From Eoetvoesiella caeni (GTDB lineage: Bacteria; Pseudomonadota; Gammaproteobacteria; Burkholderiales; Burkholderiaceae_B): 64,000 nucleotides of DNA. Made by a program: the position numbers and the translations under genes. Location: positions 124,001 through 188,000 of the forward strand of contig NZ_QNRQ01000004.1 of assembly GCF_003315175.1 (NCBI RefSeq), in the 5' to 3' direction. Below the pieces are notes generated by a model. It searched no databases. It had not been told where the DNA came from and was given only the letters and a program-made list of their open reading frames with translations. Below are positions 36,183 to 47,298 of this stretch, piece by piece. Positions within the stretch are counted from its first letter, which is position 1; every line of letters starts with the position of its first letter.

Positions 36183-37832
36183 TCAATGTTTTGTACGCAG
36201 CACAAAACGCTGCAGCTTGCCGGTCTCGGTACGCGGCAAGGCGTCCACGAATTCGACCGCGCGCGGATACTTATAAGGCGCAACGACAGCCTTGACGTGG
36301 TCTTGCAGCTCTTTGACCATGGCGGCGTCGCCGTTGAAGCCCGGTTTCAGGACGACAAAGGCCTTGACGATATTGCCGCGATCTTCATCGGGCTCGCCAA
36401 CCACACCGCATTCGGCCACCGCCTTGTGCAAAAGCAGCGCGCCTTCGACTTCAGGTCCGGCAATGTTGTAGCCGGCCGAGATAATCATGTCGTCGTTGCG
36501 CGCCTGGTAATACAGGTAGCCGTCCTCGTCCATGGCGAAGGTGTCGCCCGGAAAATTCCATCCTTGCTGCACGAAGACCCGCTGACGCTCGTCGTCCAGA
36601 TAGCGGCAGCCCGTGGGGCCTTTGACCGCCAGGCGGCCAACAGTGCCGTAAGGCACGGGCTGGAGGTTTTCGTCGACAACCTGGGCGACGTAGCCGGGAA
36701 CGACTGTGCCGATGGCGCCGCGGCGTACTTGTTCGGGAGCACTGGAGACATAGACGTGAATCATCTCGGTGCCGCCAATGCCGTCGATCATCTCGATGCC
36801 GCTGGCTTCTTTCCAGAGTTGGCGCGTAGCGTCCGGCAGGGCTTCGCCGGCCGAGACTGTTTTCTTGAGGCTGGACAAGTCGTGCTTGCCCACCAGAGCG
36901 GCCATCTGCCGGTAGAAGGTCGGCGCGGTAAACACCATGGTGACGCCGAAATCATCAACCGTAGCCAGCAGTTCGTCGGGTGTACTTTTTTCGACTAGCA
37001 CCGTGGCGGCGCCGGCACGCAAGGGAAAGCACAGCAAGCCGCCCAGCCCGAACGTAAACGCCAGCGGCGGCGTGCCGCATATGACGTCGGAGGGTTCTGT
37101 GCGCAGCACATGCTTTGAAAACGTATCGCACATGGCCAGCACGTCTTGATGAAAATGCATGCAGCCCTTGGGGCGGCCCGTGGTGCCGCTGGTAAACGCA
37201 ATAAGGCAGACATCGTCGATGGCGGTATCGCAAACCTGGTAATCGGCCGGCTTGGACTTTGCCAGCGTATCGAGCGAATCGGGACCATCATCGTGAAAGT
37301 AACGCACCTGCTTCAGTTGCGGGCAATACGCCGCCGTATTATTGGGGTCCATGCAGGCCTGCACATCGGCCGCCAGCCGCTTGTCGCACAAGACGGCGGA
37401 AATTTCGGCCTTCTCGATGACGGGCTTGAGCTCTTTGGCGCGCAGCAAAGGCATGGTGGGCACGGTGACCAGCCCCGCCTTGATCGCAGCCAGCCACGAA
37501 GCGGCCATCATGGCATTGTTCGGGCCGCGCAAAAGCACGCGGTTGCCCGGCTTGAGCTGCATGTCTTCGGTCAGGACGTGCGCGATCCGGTTGGTCAGCT
37601 CCATAAGCTGGCGGTAGGTCAGGCTATTTTTTTTGCCGTCTTCCCCACGCCAAAGAATGGCGATATGGTCGCCGTTGCCCTGCTTGACATGCGCGTCGAC
37701 CAGCTCGACGGCGCAATTCAAGCGCTTGGGGTAATCGACGTCCGGATTGCCTTCAAGCAGCAACTCGGGCCACTCGGATAAAGGCGGCAGATGATCCCGC
37801 GCAAACGTGTCGATATGTCCAGATTTTTCCAT
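36183..37832 (-). CDS. 2-aminobenzoate-CoA ligase (benzoate-CoA ligase family)
   Basis: 549 residues, ANL-family adenylating enzyme. It activates anthranilate as the CoA thioester with ATP. The P-loop IAFTSGTTGRPKGCMHFH lies near residue 195; the later motifs YHDD-, GWNFPGDTFAMDEDGYLYYQARNDD and the lysine in TGKLQRFVLR at the extreme C-terminus are intact. Family and operon context point to 2-aminobenzoate; benzoate or salicylate cannot be excluded by reading alone. AGGAG lies before the ATG at 37832; the longer frame has none. Confidence 0.86.
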   Translation of the reverse strand: MEKSGHIDTFARDHLPPLSEWPELLLEGNPDVDYPKRLNCAVELVDAHVKQGNGDHIAILWRGEDGKKNSLTYRQLMELTNRIAHVLTEDMQLKPGNRVLLRGPNNAMMAASWLAAIKAGLVTVPTMPLLRAKELKPVIEKAEISAVLCDKRLAADVQACMDPNNTAAYCPQLKQVRYFHDDGPDSLDTLAKSKPADYQVCDTAIDDVCLIAFTSGTTGRPKGCMHFHQDVLAMCDTFSKHVLRTEPSDVICGTPPLAFTFGLGGLLCFPLRAGAATVLVEKSTPDELLATVDDFGVTMVFTAPTFYRQMAALVGKHDLSSLKKTVSAGEALPDATRQLWKEASGIEMIDGIGGTEMIHVYVSSAPEQVRRGAIGTVVPGYVAQVVDENLQPVPYGTVGRLAVKGPTGCRYLDDERQRVFVQQGWNFPGDTFAMDEDGYLYYQARNDDMIISAGYNIAGPEVEGALLLHKAVAECGVVGEPDEDRGNIVKAFVVLKPGFNGDAAMVKELQDHVKAVVAPYKYPRAVEFVDALPRTETGKLQRFVLRTKH

Positions 37833-37912
37833 TTTTATCTCTCCTGCTCCTGAGGCTGAAAGCCCAGGCGCCCCGCGGTACATGACCTTGGCGGCGCCGG
37901 CTTCCTTCTTGA

Positions 37913-39082
37913 CTACTCTTTCATCAATTCCCGTGCAATGATCAGCTTTTGCACTTCGGTGGCGCCTTCATAGATGCGCAAGGCGCGAATTTCGCGATAA
38001 AGTTTTTCGACGGGCCTGCCTGAAACCACGCCTTCGCCGCCGAACATCTGCAAGGCCCGGTCGATAATGCGCTGCGCCGACTCGGTGGCCGCCATCTTGG
38101 CCATGGCCGCTTCGCGCGTCGTGCGCACGCCCTTGACGTCGCGCAGCCAGGCCGCCCGGTAGGTCAGCAAAGCGGCGGCGTCGATTTCAGTCGCCATCTC
38201 GCCCAATGCCGCCTGCGTCAATTGCAAGTCGCCCAGGGTCTGACCGAACATTTTGCGGGACTTGGCGCGCGCCAGCCCTTCGGCCAAGGCTCGCCGCGCA
38301 AAGCCCAAGGCCGCGGCCGCCACCGAGGCGCGGAAGATATCCAGCGTCATCATGGCAATCTTGAAGCCCTGGCCCGCATCGCCCAGGCGCTGCGATACAG
38401 GAATACGGCAGTTGTCGAAACGCAGGCGCGCAAGCGGATGCGGCGCAATGACTTCAATGCGTTCGGCTATGGTCAGCCCCGGGGTGTCGGCATCGACCAC
38501 AAACGCGCTGATGCCGCGGGCTCCGGGCGCCTCGCCAGTGCGCACGAAAACGCAATAGAAGTCGGCGATGCCGCCGTTGGATATCCAGGTTTTTTCGCCA
38601 TTAATGACGTATGAGTCGCCATCGAGCGTGGCTTCGCACGACATGGCGGCGACGTCGGAACCGGCATCCGGTTCGGACAGTGCAAACGCCGCGATCGCTT
38701 CGCCCTTGGCAACGCGCGGCAAATAGCGTTGGCGCAATGCGTCGCTGCCGGCAATGGAAATGGCGCCGCTGCCCAGGCCCTGCATGGCAAACGCAAAATC
38801 GGCCAGGCCGTCGTAGCGCGCCAGGGTTTCACGCATGATGCACACCGCGCGCGAGTCGATCTCGGGCCAGCGTCCGCCCCACGAGCCGTCCGGCCCCTGC
38901 GGCACGGCAATGCGCAGCCATTCTGCCGAACCCAGCGCTTGAACCAATTGCTGGCAAGCCGCGTCGGTGTCGGAATGATCGATGCCGTGCAAAGTGCTGG
39001 AGCACCATGCGTCCAGCTCGAGGGCCAGTTCCTGGTGCCGCTCGTCGAAGAACGGCCATTCGGTCCAGTCAGGATTGCTCAT
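37913..39082 (-). CDS. Acyl-CoA dehydrogenase of the aminobenzoate operon
   Basis: 389 residues, FAD-dependent. The flavin and substrate segments [15 protein letters not shown] and [20 protein letters not shown], the C-terminal [35 protein letters not shown] including the likely catalytic Glu in IYEG. Proposed here to oxidise the alicyclic CoA ester after reduction of the ring. It starts at the base next to the stop of the hydratase gene, hence coupled. The exact substrate is inference. Confidence 0.88.
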   Translation of the reverse strand: MSNPDWTEWPFFDERHQELALELDAWCSSTLHGIDHSDTDAACQQLVQALGSAEWLRIAVPQGPDGSWGGRWPEIDSRAVCIMRETLARYDGLADFAFAMQGLGSGAISIAGSDALRQRYLPRVAKGEAIAAFALSEPDAGSDVAAMSCEATLDGDSYVINGEKTWISNGGIADFYCVFVRTGEAPGARGISAFVVDADTPGLTIAERIEVIAPHPLARLRFDNCRIPVSQRLGDAGQGFKIAMMTLDIFRASVAAAALGFARRALAEGLARAKSRKMFGQTLGDLQLTQAALGEMATEIDAAALLTYRAAWLRDVKGVRTTREAAMAKMAATESAQRIIDRALQMFGGEGVVSGRPVEKLYREIRALRIYEGATEVQKLIIARELMKE

Positions 39083-39934
39083 TCAATCTCCTTGGAAAAC
39101 AGGCTTTTGCTTGGCGACGAACGCATCGAATGCGCGGCGGAAATCTTGCGTCTGCATGCAGATGGCCTGGGCTTGCGCCTCGGCCTCGATGGCTTCGTCG
39201 ACGCCCATATTCCATTCTTGATGCAGCATTTTCTTGGTGACGCTGTGGGCGAAGGTCGGGCCGTCGGCCAGTTGCCGTGCAAGTTTCTGCGCCGCTGCCA
39301 GCAGGTCTTCGGACGAATGCAGGCCATTGAAAAAGCCCCAGGCCTGGCCTTCTTCGGCGCTCATGGAGCGACCCGTATACAAGAGTTCGGAAGCCCGCCC
39401 CTGCCCGATCATGCGCGGCAGCATGGTGCAGGCGCCCATGTCGGCGCCGGCCAGGCCCACGCGGGTAAACAGGAAGGCGGTGCGCGTGTTGGCCGTGCCC
39501 AGGCGCAGGTCGGAGGCCAGCGCCAGAATGGCGCCAGCGCCGGCGCAGATGCCGTCGACCGCTGCAACTATAGGCTGGGGGCAGGCGCGCATGGCCTTGA
39601 CCAGGTCGCCCGTCATGCGCGTGAACTCCAGCATTTGCGGCATGGTCATCTTGGTCAGCGGCCCGATGATTTCATGCACGTCGCCACCCGAGCAAAAATT
39701 GCCGCCGGCACCGGTAATGACCACGGTCTTGATGTCGCTGGCGTAAACCAGGCTGCGGAACAGGTCGCGCAATTCGGCATACGATTCGAAGGTCAGAGGG
39801 TTCTTGCGGTCGGGACGATTCAGGGTAATGGTTGCCACCTTGGCATCGTCGGACACAGTCCACAGGAAGTTGCGCGGCTGGTAGCCCGCCAAAGGCTGCC
39901 TGTGATGGGCCATGGTGTGTTCGATTTGAGTCAT
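39083..39934 (-). CDS. Enoyl-CoA hydratase/isomerase of the aminobenzoate operon
   Basis: 283 residues, crotonase fold. Oxyanion-hole residues in [19 protein letters not shown] and [21 protein letters not shown]. The usual first catalytic Glu region reads [20 protein letters not shown], with Asp in place of one Glu/Gly position, so the activity may be hydratase, isomerase or hydrolase. A 25-residue N-terminal extension precedes the core. The ATG at 39934 has AAGGAG 6 nt upstream. It lies 29 bp after the short-chain dehydrogenase gene. Confidence 0.86.
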   Translation of the reverse strand: MTQIEHTMAHHRQPLAGYQPRNFLWTVSDDAKVATITLNRPDRKNPLTFESYAELRDLFRSLVYASDIKTVVITGAGGNFCSGGDVHEIIGPLTKMTMPQMLEFTRMTGDLVKAMRACPQPIVAAVDGICAGAGAILALASDLRLGTANTRTAFLFTRVGLAGADMGACTMLPRMIGQGRASELLYTGRSMSAEEGQAWGFFNGLHSSEDLLAAAQKLARQLADGPTFAHSVTKKMLHQEWNMGVDEAIEAEAQAQAICMQTQDFRRAFDAFVAKQKPVFQGD

Positions 39935-39963
39935 GTGTTTCTCCTTAAGGGTCGTGCCGGGCC

Positions 39964-40752
39964 CTAGCCCGCCATGACCTCGCCCCCGTCGACGGGAATT
40001 GATTGACCGTTTACGGCCGAGGCGCCGGGCTGGCACAGCCAGACCACGGCATCGGCCACTTCGGCGGGTTGCACCAGGCGTCCTTGCGGATTGCCTTCGG
40101 CAAGCTTGCTTTTGGCCTGATCGTTGGTCATGCCGGTTTTCTTCATGATGTTGTCCAGCGCTTCTTGCACCAGGTCGGTTTCGGTATAGCCCGGGCACAC
40201 CGCGTTGACGGTCACGCCTTTCTTGGCGGTTTCCAGCGCCAAAGAACGGGTCAGGCCGATAACGCCATGCTTGGCGGCGCAATAGGCGCTGACATAAGCG
40301 TAGCCGACCAGGCCGGCGGTGCTAGCCACGTTGACGATACGCCCCCACTTCTGGGCCAGCATGCCCGGCAAGGCGGCCTGGATGCAATGGAATGTGCCGG
40401 TCAGATTGACTGCAATCATTTTGTTCCAGGCGGCTTCGTCGAGCCGGTCGAAGCGTTCACTGACCGCCTGCCCCGCGTTATTGACCAGGATGTCGATGAC
40501 GCCGAAGCGCTCGACCGCCAGGGCAAACGCCTTGCGCACGTCGGCCTGCTCGGTGATATTGGCGCTGACGAACCCCACTTCGCCGAACTGGGCCAGCTTT
40601 TCGACCGCTTGCTGCAACGATTGCGTGCCGCGCCCCAGTATGGTCACGCGCACGCCCTGTTCCAGCAAGCGCTGCGCAATGACATAGCCTATGCCGCGCG
40701 AAGCCCCTGTCACCAGTGCATGGCGCTGCACTTGCGTGCCGGCCGCGCTCAT
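39964..40752 (-). CDS. Short-chain dehydrogenase (beta-hydroxyacyl-CoA dehydrogenase-like)
   Basis: 262 residues, classical SDR. Cofactor loop [20 protein letters not shown], catalytic SerTyrLys in [21 protein letters not shown] (YxxxK), and the C-terminal [13 protein letters not shown]. It overlaps the monooxygenase gene by ATGA. In the operon it would oxidise the beta-hydroxyacyl-CoA intermediate, the third beta-oxidation step; no thiolase gene is in the operon. Confidence 0.87.
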   Translation of the reverse strand: MSAAGTQVQRHALVTGASRGIGYVIAQRLLEQGVRVTILGRGTQSLQQAVEKLAQFGEVGFVSANITEQADVRKAFALAVERFGVIDILVNNAGQAVSERFDRLDEAAWNKMIAVNLTGTFHCIQAALPGMLAQKWGRIVNVASTAGLVGYAYVSAYCAAKHGVIGLTRSLALETAKKGVTVNAVCPGYTETDLVQEALDNIMKKTGMTNDQAKSKLAEGNPQGRLVQPAEVADAVVWLCQPGASAVNGQSIPVDGGEVMAG

Positions 40753-43088
40753 TTGCCTACTGGCTGCGCATACGCAGCGGCCCGTTCGAAGTTGGTTTCA
40801 AGCTGGCGCTTGGCCGGGAAGTACTGCTTGGGCCAGGTAATGTCGGTATAGCCGATGTGGGCCGATTCGCGCAGCGTCCAGGCGGCATCCGCCAAATGCG
40901 GACGGGCCAGGGCGCAGAGGTCGGCACGGCCCGAAGCGATAATGCTGTTGACGTGGTCGGCCTCGAAAATGGCGCCCACCGCAATGGTCGAGACGCCGGC
41001 TTCGTTGCGCACCCGGTCCGAGAACGGCGTTTGGTACATACGGCCATACACGGGTTGTTCGGCCTTGCTGACCTGGCCCGACGAGCAATCGACCATATCC
41101 ACGCCCGCTGCCTTGAAGCGGCGGGCGATCTCGACCGCGTCGTCGGGCGTAATGCCGCCTTCGACCCAGTCGTGCGCGGAAATCCGCACCGACATGGGCA
41201 GATGCGCAGGCCATACGGCGCGCACGGCGTCGAATACTTCAAGCGGATAGCGCAGGCGATTGTCGAGCGAACCGCCGTACTCGTCGTTGCGGTGGTTGGT
41301 CAGGGGCGAAATGAACGCCGACAGCAAGTAGCCGTGCGCGCAGTGCAATTCAAGCCAGTCAAAGCCGGCGGCCATGGCGCGCCGCGTGGCGGCGACGAAT
41401 TCGTCGCGGACTTCGGTCATTTGCTGGCGAGTCATGGCCTGCGGCACTTGCGACACGCCTTCTATGTACGGCAGGGCCGATGCGGACACCAGCGGCCAGT
41501 TGCCTTCAAGCAAAGGCAGATCGGTACCTTCCCAACTTACGCGGGTGGACGCCTTGCGCCCGGCATGGCCCAGTTGCAGGCCGATCTTGGCATCGGTATT
41601 GGCGTGCACGAAGTCGACAATGCGCTTGAACCCCACCGCCTGTTCGTCGTTCCACAAGCCCGGGCACCCCGGGGTAATGCGAGCCTCGGGCGAGACGCAA
41701 GTCATTTCGACCATGACCAGGCCTGCTCCACCCATGGCGCGCGCGCCCAGGTGCACCAGGTGAAAGTCGCCCGGCACGCCGTCTACGCAGGAATACATTG
41801 CCATAGGCGAAACCACAATGCGGTTCTTCAAGGCAATGCTGCGGGCCTTGAAAGGCGTATGCATGGGGGGGATGGGCCGTTCGCTGGCGGCCTGTGCGCC
41901 GTGAATGCCAGACAGCCAGCGCTCGTAGCCTTCCAGCCATTTGGGATCGCGCACGCGCAGGTTTTCGTGCGAAATGCGCTGCGAACGTGTCAACAGCGAA
42001 TAGGCAAACTGTTCGGGTTCGAATGTGGCATAGCGCTCGATGTTCTCAAACCATTCTGTGGAGTTGCGCGCGGCATTCTGGATTTTGAGGACTTCGACGC
42101 TGCGCACTTCCTGATAATGCTTCAGGCCGGCGGTCAGGTCGTTGCCCTGGGCCAGGATGGAGCGGCGCAGTTCGATGGCGTCTTCCAACGCCAGCTTGGT
42201 GCCCGAACCAATGGAAAAGTGCGCCGTGTGCGCGGCATCGCCCATAAGCACGATAGGTACGCTGCGGCCGCTGGGCAGCTTTTGCTGCTTGACCCAGTTT
42301 TCGCAGATAACGCGCGGAAAACGAATCCAGATTGCCGAGCCGCGCAGATGGGTTGCGTTGCTAATGAGCGGCTTGCCGTCCAGCCAGGGAGCGAAAAGTT
42401 TTTCGCAATAAGCAATGCCCTCTTCCTGGCTCATGGTGTCAAGACCGGCTGCATGCCAGGTGCTGTCCAGGGTTTCGACAATGAACGTCGACATGCCCGA
42501 TTCGAACTGATAGGCATGGGCCTGGAACCAGCCGTGTTCGGTTTCCACAAAGGCAAAGGTAAACGCGTCGAAGGTTTTCTCGGTGCCCAGCCACACGAAA
42601 CGGCAGTTGCGGGTATCGATGTCCGGCTTGAAGGTATCTTCGTAGCGTGTACGGATACGGCTGTTCAGGCCGTCGGAAGCGATGACGATATCGGCCTTGT
42701 ATTGATCGGCGATGGCCTGGTCGTCGGTAACGTCGGTTTCGAAGACCAGCTTCACGTCCAGCTCTTCGCAGCGGGCCTGCAAAACGTTAAGCAGCTTTTT
42801 GCGGCCGATGCCGATAAAGCCGTGGCCGCTGCTGCGAATGCTGCGGCCCTTGTAGTTGATTTCGATGTCGTCCCAATGGTTGAAAGCCTGGCTGATGCTT
42901 TCAGCGGAAACCGGATCGGCTTCTTTCAGGTTTTCAAGGGTTGCGTCCGAAAACACCACGCCCCAGCCAAACGTGTCGTACGGGCGATTGCGCTCGACGA
43001 TGGTTACTTCGTGCGAGGGGTCGCTAAGCTTCATCAGCAGGCCGAAATACAAGCCAGCGGGGCCCCCACCAATACATACTATGTTCAT
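40749..43088 (-). CDS. 2-aminobenzoyl-CoA monooxygenase/reductase (flavin monooxygenase-OYE fusion)
   Basis: 779 residues, about the 87 kDa of the Azoarcus evansii ACMR. Residues 1-380 are a salicylate-hydroxylase-like flavin monooxygenase ([34 protein letters not shown]); residues about 395-770 are an old-yellow-enzyme reductase ([23 protein letters not shown]). The fusion hydroxylates and then reduces 2-aminobenzoyl-CoA to 2-amino-5-oxocyclohex-1-enecarboxyl-CoA. Databases often name this family salicylyl-CoA 5-hydroxylase/oxidoreductase. The ATG at 43088 starts the Rossmann strand [12 protein letters not shown] lies 8 nt upstream. First gene of the operon. Confidence 0.92.
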   Translation of the reverse strand: MNIVCIGGGPAGLYFGLLMKLSDPSHEVTIVERNRPYDTFGWGVVFSDATLENLKEADPVSAESISQAFNHWDDIEINYKGRSIRSSGHGFIGIGRKKLLNVLQARCEELDVKLVFETDVTDDQAIADQYKADIVIASDGLNSRIRTRYEDTFKPDIDTRNCRFVWLGTEKTFDAFTFAFVETEHGWFQAHAYQFESGMSTFIVETLDSTWHAAGLDTMSQEEGIAYCEKLFAPWLDGKPLISNATHLRGSAIWIRFPRVICENWVKQQKLPSGRSVPIVLMGDAAHTAHFSIGSGTKLALEDAIELRRSILAQGNDLTAGLKHYQEVRSVEVLKIQNAARNSTEWFENIERYATFEPEQFAYSLLTRSQRISHENLRVRDPKWLEGYERWLSGIHGAQAASERPIPPMHTPFKARSIALKNRIVVSPMAMYSCVDGVPGDFHLVHLGARAMGGAGLVMVEMTCVSPEARITPGCPGLWNDEQAVGFKRIVDFVHANTDAKIGLQLGHAGRKASTRVSWEGTDLPLLEGNWPLVSASALPYIEGVSQVPQAMTRQQMTEVRDEFVAATRRAMAAGFDWLELHCAHGYLLSAFISPLTNHRNDEYGGSLDNRLRYPLEVFDAVRAVWPAHLPMSVRISAHDWVEGGITPDDAVEIARRFKAAGVDMVDCSSGQVSKAEQPVYGRMYQTPFSDRVRNEAGVSTIAVGAIFEADHVNSIIASGRADLCALARPHLADAAWTLRESAHIGYTDITWPKQYFPAKRQLETNFERAAAYAQPVGK

Positions 43089-43289
43089 GCGTCTTCTCCG
43101 GGTGCGTTCCAACAAGGTCATTTACGTTCAAGATCCGAACTGCCCCCGCCTTCCAGCGGCCCGCACAGCGTAAAAACGGTGGAGTCCTGCGGCAAGTGGA
43201 AATTCAAATATACTTTAGGCTTAAACTATATAGCCAAAGAACAAGCATGGCAAGCGGTTTTTCAATGCACTGGTCTTTTTTTATATATT

Positions 43290-43304
43290 GAAGGTTAAAC
43301 CTTC
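43290..43304. promoter_or_regulatory. Candidate operator: perfect 15-bp palindrome in the divergent promoter region
   Basis: GAAGGTTAAACCTTC has two 7-bp arms around a single A. It lies between the aminobenzoate operon and the divergent marR gene, directly against a TTGACA element. Length and symmetry suit a MarR dimer. A direct repeat TTTAGGCT occurs at 43214-43221 and 43318-43325 on both sides. Confidence 0.6.
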
Positions 43305-43334
43305 TTGACAGTAATAGTTTAGGCTGTTTAGATT
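43305..43334 (+). promoter_or_regulatory. Candidate marR promoter
   Basis: Consensus -35 TTGACA at 43305-43310 touches the palindrome. A -10 is less clear: TTAGAT (17-bp spacing) or TAGATT (18-bp spacing). The 278-bp gap between the two divergent genes contains AT-rich sequence and no gene. Confidence 0.45.
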
Positions 43335-43366
43335 CAGGAACGACACGAATCCACCGAAGCAAAACA

Positions 43367-43873
43367 ATGAATGACCAGCACGTTAACGCCGCATCCCCAG
43401 ACCTGGAGTCCAGAACCGGACCCGAGGATCACACCGACCTGCGGCTTTGGCTGCGCCTGCTGACGTGCTGCAATCTGCTTGAAAACGATTTGCGCAGCCG
43501 CCTGCGCACCGAATACCAGACCACATTGCCGCGCTTCGACCTCATGGCGCAATTGCAGCGCGTGCCTCAAGGCATGAAAATGAGCGAGCTGTCCCGGCAC
43601 ATGATGGTCACCAACGGCAATATCACCGGCATCACCGACCAGCTCGAAAAAGAAGGCATGGTCGAACGCATCAAGGTCGCCACCGACCGCCGCAGTTCCA
43701 TCATAAAACTGACGGTAAAAGGCAAACGCGAGTTCAAGAAAATGGCGGAATCGCACGAAGCATGGATACAAAACATGCTGTTCAGCATGCCTGAAAAAAG
43801 CAAAAGGACGCTGTTCGAATCCTTGGGCGAGCTCAAGCTCATTACCCAGACGAAACTGGCGGCCCGCCACTGA
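43367..43873 (+). CDS. MarR-family regulator of the aminobenzoate operon
   Basis: 168 residues, winged helix-turn-helix. An acidic N-terminal tail of about 22 residues is followed by the dimer helices and the DNA-binding region (MKMSELSRHMMVTNGNITGITDQLEKEGMVERIKVATDRRSSIIKLTVKGKREFKKM). The wing RKVxDRRSS type is intact. MarR proteins of aromatic CoA pathways are usually repressors relieved by the CoA thioester; that ligand here is inference. Divergent position and the nearby palindrome make it the likely regulator. Confidence 0.9.
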   Translation: MNDQHVNAASPDLESRTGPEDHTDLRLWLRLLTCCNLLENDLRSRLRTEYQTTLPRFDLMAQLQRVPQGMKMSELSRHMMVTNGNITGITDQLEKEGMVERIKVATDRRSSIIKLTVKGKREFKKMAESHEAWIQNMLFSMPEKSKRTLFESLGELKLITQTKLAARH

Positions 43874-43965
43874 ATATCAAAGCCCCGCCTCTCAGGCCCA
43901 TGCGGCTCAACCCACACCCTGCTTAGGGTAAAATGGGCGATCTTTTTTTTGCTGGTAATTCATCC

Positions 43966-45192
43966 ATGGCCGTCAACCTGCACATTCCTTCCTTGTCCGA
44001 GATCCACGCCGTGCCTGGCATTGAAATCGGCATTGCCGAAGCAGGCATACGCAAGGCCGGCCGCAAGGACCTTACCGTTTTCCTGTTGGCGCCCGGGACC
44101 TCGGTGGCGGGTGTATTCACGCAAAACCGTTTTCGCGCCGCGCCGGTGCAAGTGTGCGAAAGCCACCTCATCGCCGAACCGCAAATCCGCGCCCTGGTCA
44201 TCAACACGGGCAACGCCAATGCCGGCACGGGGGACAGCGGGCTGCAGGCCTCGCAAGATACATGCAAGGCCCTGGCTTCGCTGCTGAATCTCAATTCGCA
44301 GCAGATACTGCCCTTTTCCACCGGTGTCATCCTGGAACCGCTGCCCGTCGACCGGCTGGTCGCCGGCTTGCCCAAGGCCATCGCCAACCTGGGGCCGAAT
44401 AACTGGTTCGACGCCGCGCACGGCATCATGACCACCGACACCCAGCCCAAGATCGTATCGCGCCGCGTTGTCCTGGGCGACAAGACCGTCACCATTACCG
44501 GCATCAGCAAAGGCGCGGGCATGATACGGCCCAACATGGCCACCATGCTGGGCTATCTGGGCACCGACGCGGGCATCGCCCCCGCCCTGCTCAAGGAAAT
44601 GGCCGGCGCCATCGCCAACCGCTCGTTCAACCGCATTACCGTCGACGGCGACACCTCCACCAACGACTCCTTCATGATCATGGCCACGGGGCAAAGCGGC
44701 CTGCATATCGACAGCAGCAACAGCCCGCACTTTGCCGCCCTGTTCGATGCGCTGGCGGAAGCCGCCACCGAACTGGCCCAGAAAATCGTGCGCGACGCAG
44801 AAGGCGCCACGAAGTTCATGACCATCCAGGTCGAGCAGGCCAAAGACACCAATGAAGCGCTTAAAGTGGCCTATGCGGTGGCGCAGTCGCCGCTGGTCAA
44901 AACCGCGTTTTATGCCTCCGACCCCAATCTGGGCCGCATCCTGGCCGCCATCGGCTATGCCGGCATCATCGACCTGGATGTCTCGGCGGTAAATCTTTGG
45001 CTGGGCGATGTGTTGGTGGCCAGCAACGGCCAGCGCCACCCGGGCTACCAGGAAGCGGACGGCCAGCGCGTCATGCAGCAACCCGAAATCACTGTGCGCA
45101 TCGGCCTGGGGCGCGGCACCATCGCCGAAACCGTCTATACCTGCGACTTTTCGCACGAGTACGTCAGCATCAACGCCGACTACCGCTCGTAA
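43966..45192 (+). CDS. argJ: Glutamate N-acetyltransferase/amino-acid acetyltransferase
   Basis: 408 residues. It recycles acetyl groups from N-acetylornithine to glutamate in arginine synthesis; bifunctional versions also use acetyl-CoA. The self-cleavage site lies in [22 protein letters not shown], where the backbone breaks before the Thr of ATML. Also [30 protein letters not shown] and the C-terminal [18 protein letters not shown]. The ATG at 43966 is chosen as the family start. Confidence 0.96.
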   Translation: MAVNLHIPSLSEIHAVPGIEIGIAEAGIRKAGRKDLTVFLLAPGTSVAGVFTQNRFRAAPVQVCESHLIAEPQIRALVINTGNANAGTGDSGLQASQDTCKALASLLNLNSQQILPFSTGVILEPLPVDRLVAGLPKAIANLGPNNWFDAAHGIMTTDTQPKIVSRRVVLGDKTVTITGISKGAGMIRPNMATMLGYLGTDAGIAPALLKEMAGAIANRSFNRITVDGDTSTNDSFMIMATGQSGLHIDSSNSPHFAALFDALAEAATELAQKIVRDAEGATKFMTIQVEQAKDTNEALKVAYAVAQSPLVKTAFYASDPNLGRILAAIGYAGIIDLDVSAVNLWLGDVLVASNGQRHPGYQEADGQRVMQQPEITVRIGLGRGTIAETVYTCDFSHEYVSINADYRS

Positions 45193-45251
45193 AGCGGCGC
45201 GGCCTGCGCGGTCCGGCCTGCCGTTGCCCGGCTGCACCAGCCCGCAAGCCC

Positions 45252-45281
45252 TTGACTTACCACACAAAAAACAGTTATTAT
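45252..45281 (+). promoter_or_regulatory. Promoter of rplU-rpmA
   Basis: TTGACT at 45252-45257 and TATTAT at 45276-45281, 18-bp spacing, each 5 of 6 matches. The leader to rplU is about 40 nt. Confidence 0.7.
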
Positions 45282-45327
45282 GTGCGGCTTGGCACTTTGC
45301 CAAGTTAAAAATTTAGAGGTTACCCAC

Positions 45328-45639
45328 ATGTACGCGGTCATAAAAACCGGCGGCAAACAGTATCGTGTTGCTGCAGGACAAAAACTTAAGGTAGAACAGA
45401 TACCGGCAGACATTGGGCAAGAAATCACGCTAGACCAGGTTTTGTCGGTTGGCGAAGGTGACCAATTAAAAATTGGTACACCTTTGGTCGCTGGCGCCGT
45501 GGTCAAGGCAACAGTTCTTGCACAAGGCCGGCATGACAAGGTCAAGATCTTCAAGATGCGTCGTCGCAAGCATTATCAAAAGCGCCAAGGCCATCGCCAG
45601 AACTACACCGAGCTTCGCATCGAAGCTGTCACGGCTTAA
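45328..45639 (+). CDS. rplU: 50S ribosomal protein L21
   Basis: 103 residues. [25 protein letters not shown] is the family N-terminus and [26 protein letters not shown] the conserved basic region binding 23S rRNA. Placed before rpmA as in most bacteria. The in-frame ATG at 45280 overlaps the promoter and is rejected as the start. Confidence 0.98.
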   Translation: MYAVIKTGGKQYRVAAGQKLKVEQIPADIGQEITLDQVLSVGEGDQLKIGTPLVAGAVVKATVLAQGRHDKVKIFKMRRRKHYQKRQGHRQNYTELRIEAVTA

Positions 45640-45674
45640 TTGTCAATCAACTGTTTGCATAGCAGGAGCTAAAC

Positions 45675-45935
45675 ATGGCACAGAAAAAAGGCGGCGGCTC
45701 TACGCGTAACGGCCGCGACTCAGAATCGAAACGGCTTGGTGTGAAGATCTACGGTGGCCAGGCCATCAATGCAGGTTCCATCATCGTTCGTCAGCGCGGC
45801 ACACAATTCCACCCCGGCACCAATGTCGGCATCGGCAAAGACCACACGTTGTTTTCGTTGGTCAACGGCACGGTTAAATTCGCCATCAAGGGCGCACTTA
45901 ACAAACGCACCGTTTCCGTGATCGCAGCCGAGTAA
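45675..45935 (+). CDS. rpmA: 50S ribosomal protein L27
   Basis: 86 residues. [24 protein letters not shown] has the glycine-rich flexible N-terminal tail that reaches the peptidyl-transferase centre, with no cleavable leader (Firmicutes L27 has one). AGGAG lies 6 nt before the ATG. rplU is 35 bp upstream; a strong terminator follows. Confidence 0.98.
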   Translation: MAQKKGGGSTRNGRDSESKRLGVKIYGGQAINAGSIIVRQRGTQFHPGTNVGIGKDHTLFSLVNGTVKFAIKGALNKRTVSVIAAE

Positions 45936-45956
45936 TTCCCGGCCTGTTGTCTTGCC

Positions 45957-45990
45957 AAAGCCCTGCCATAACTGGCAGGGCTTTTTGTTT
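45957..45990 (+). terminator. Terminator of rplU-rpmA
   Basis: Perfect 12-bp stem (45957-45968 with 45973-45984, AAAGCCCTGCCA on the left), TAAC loop and a T-rich tail. Confidence 0.92.
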
Positions 45991-46053
45991 TAGAATGAAT
46001 ACAGCCTTGCGAAGGTCTCTCACGCCATCGCACCACCTTGTTTTTACTGATAA

Positions 46054-47163
<1,110 letters not shown>

Positions 47164-47181
47164 AAGCTTTTGCGCCTGTTT

Positions 47182-47203
47182 GCCGTGGCCTCTTCGCCAC
47201 GGC
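47182..47203. other. Perfect hairpin between obgE and proB
   Basis: GCCGTGGC/GCCACGGC, 8-bp arms with a CTCTTC loop, no T-run. In a 135-bp gap that otherwise shows nothing. It may be a processing or Rho-associated signal. Confidence 0.45.
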
Positions 47204-47298
47204 GCCGATATTTCAGCTTGCTCTCGCGCGCCCGGGTAAAATCATCCCTCACCGGTAAACCCCTGGCCAACGCGCCCTATTTCTTGCAGACTACAACG

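Noticed and set aside
40716-43298. Open frame of about 860 codons antisense to the monooxygenase/reductase
   Set aside because: Same cause: third-position G/C of the true gene leaves the opposite frame open. No domain is recognisable.
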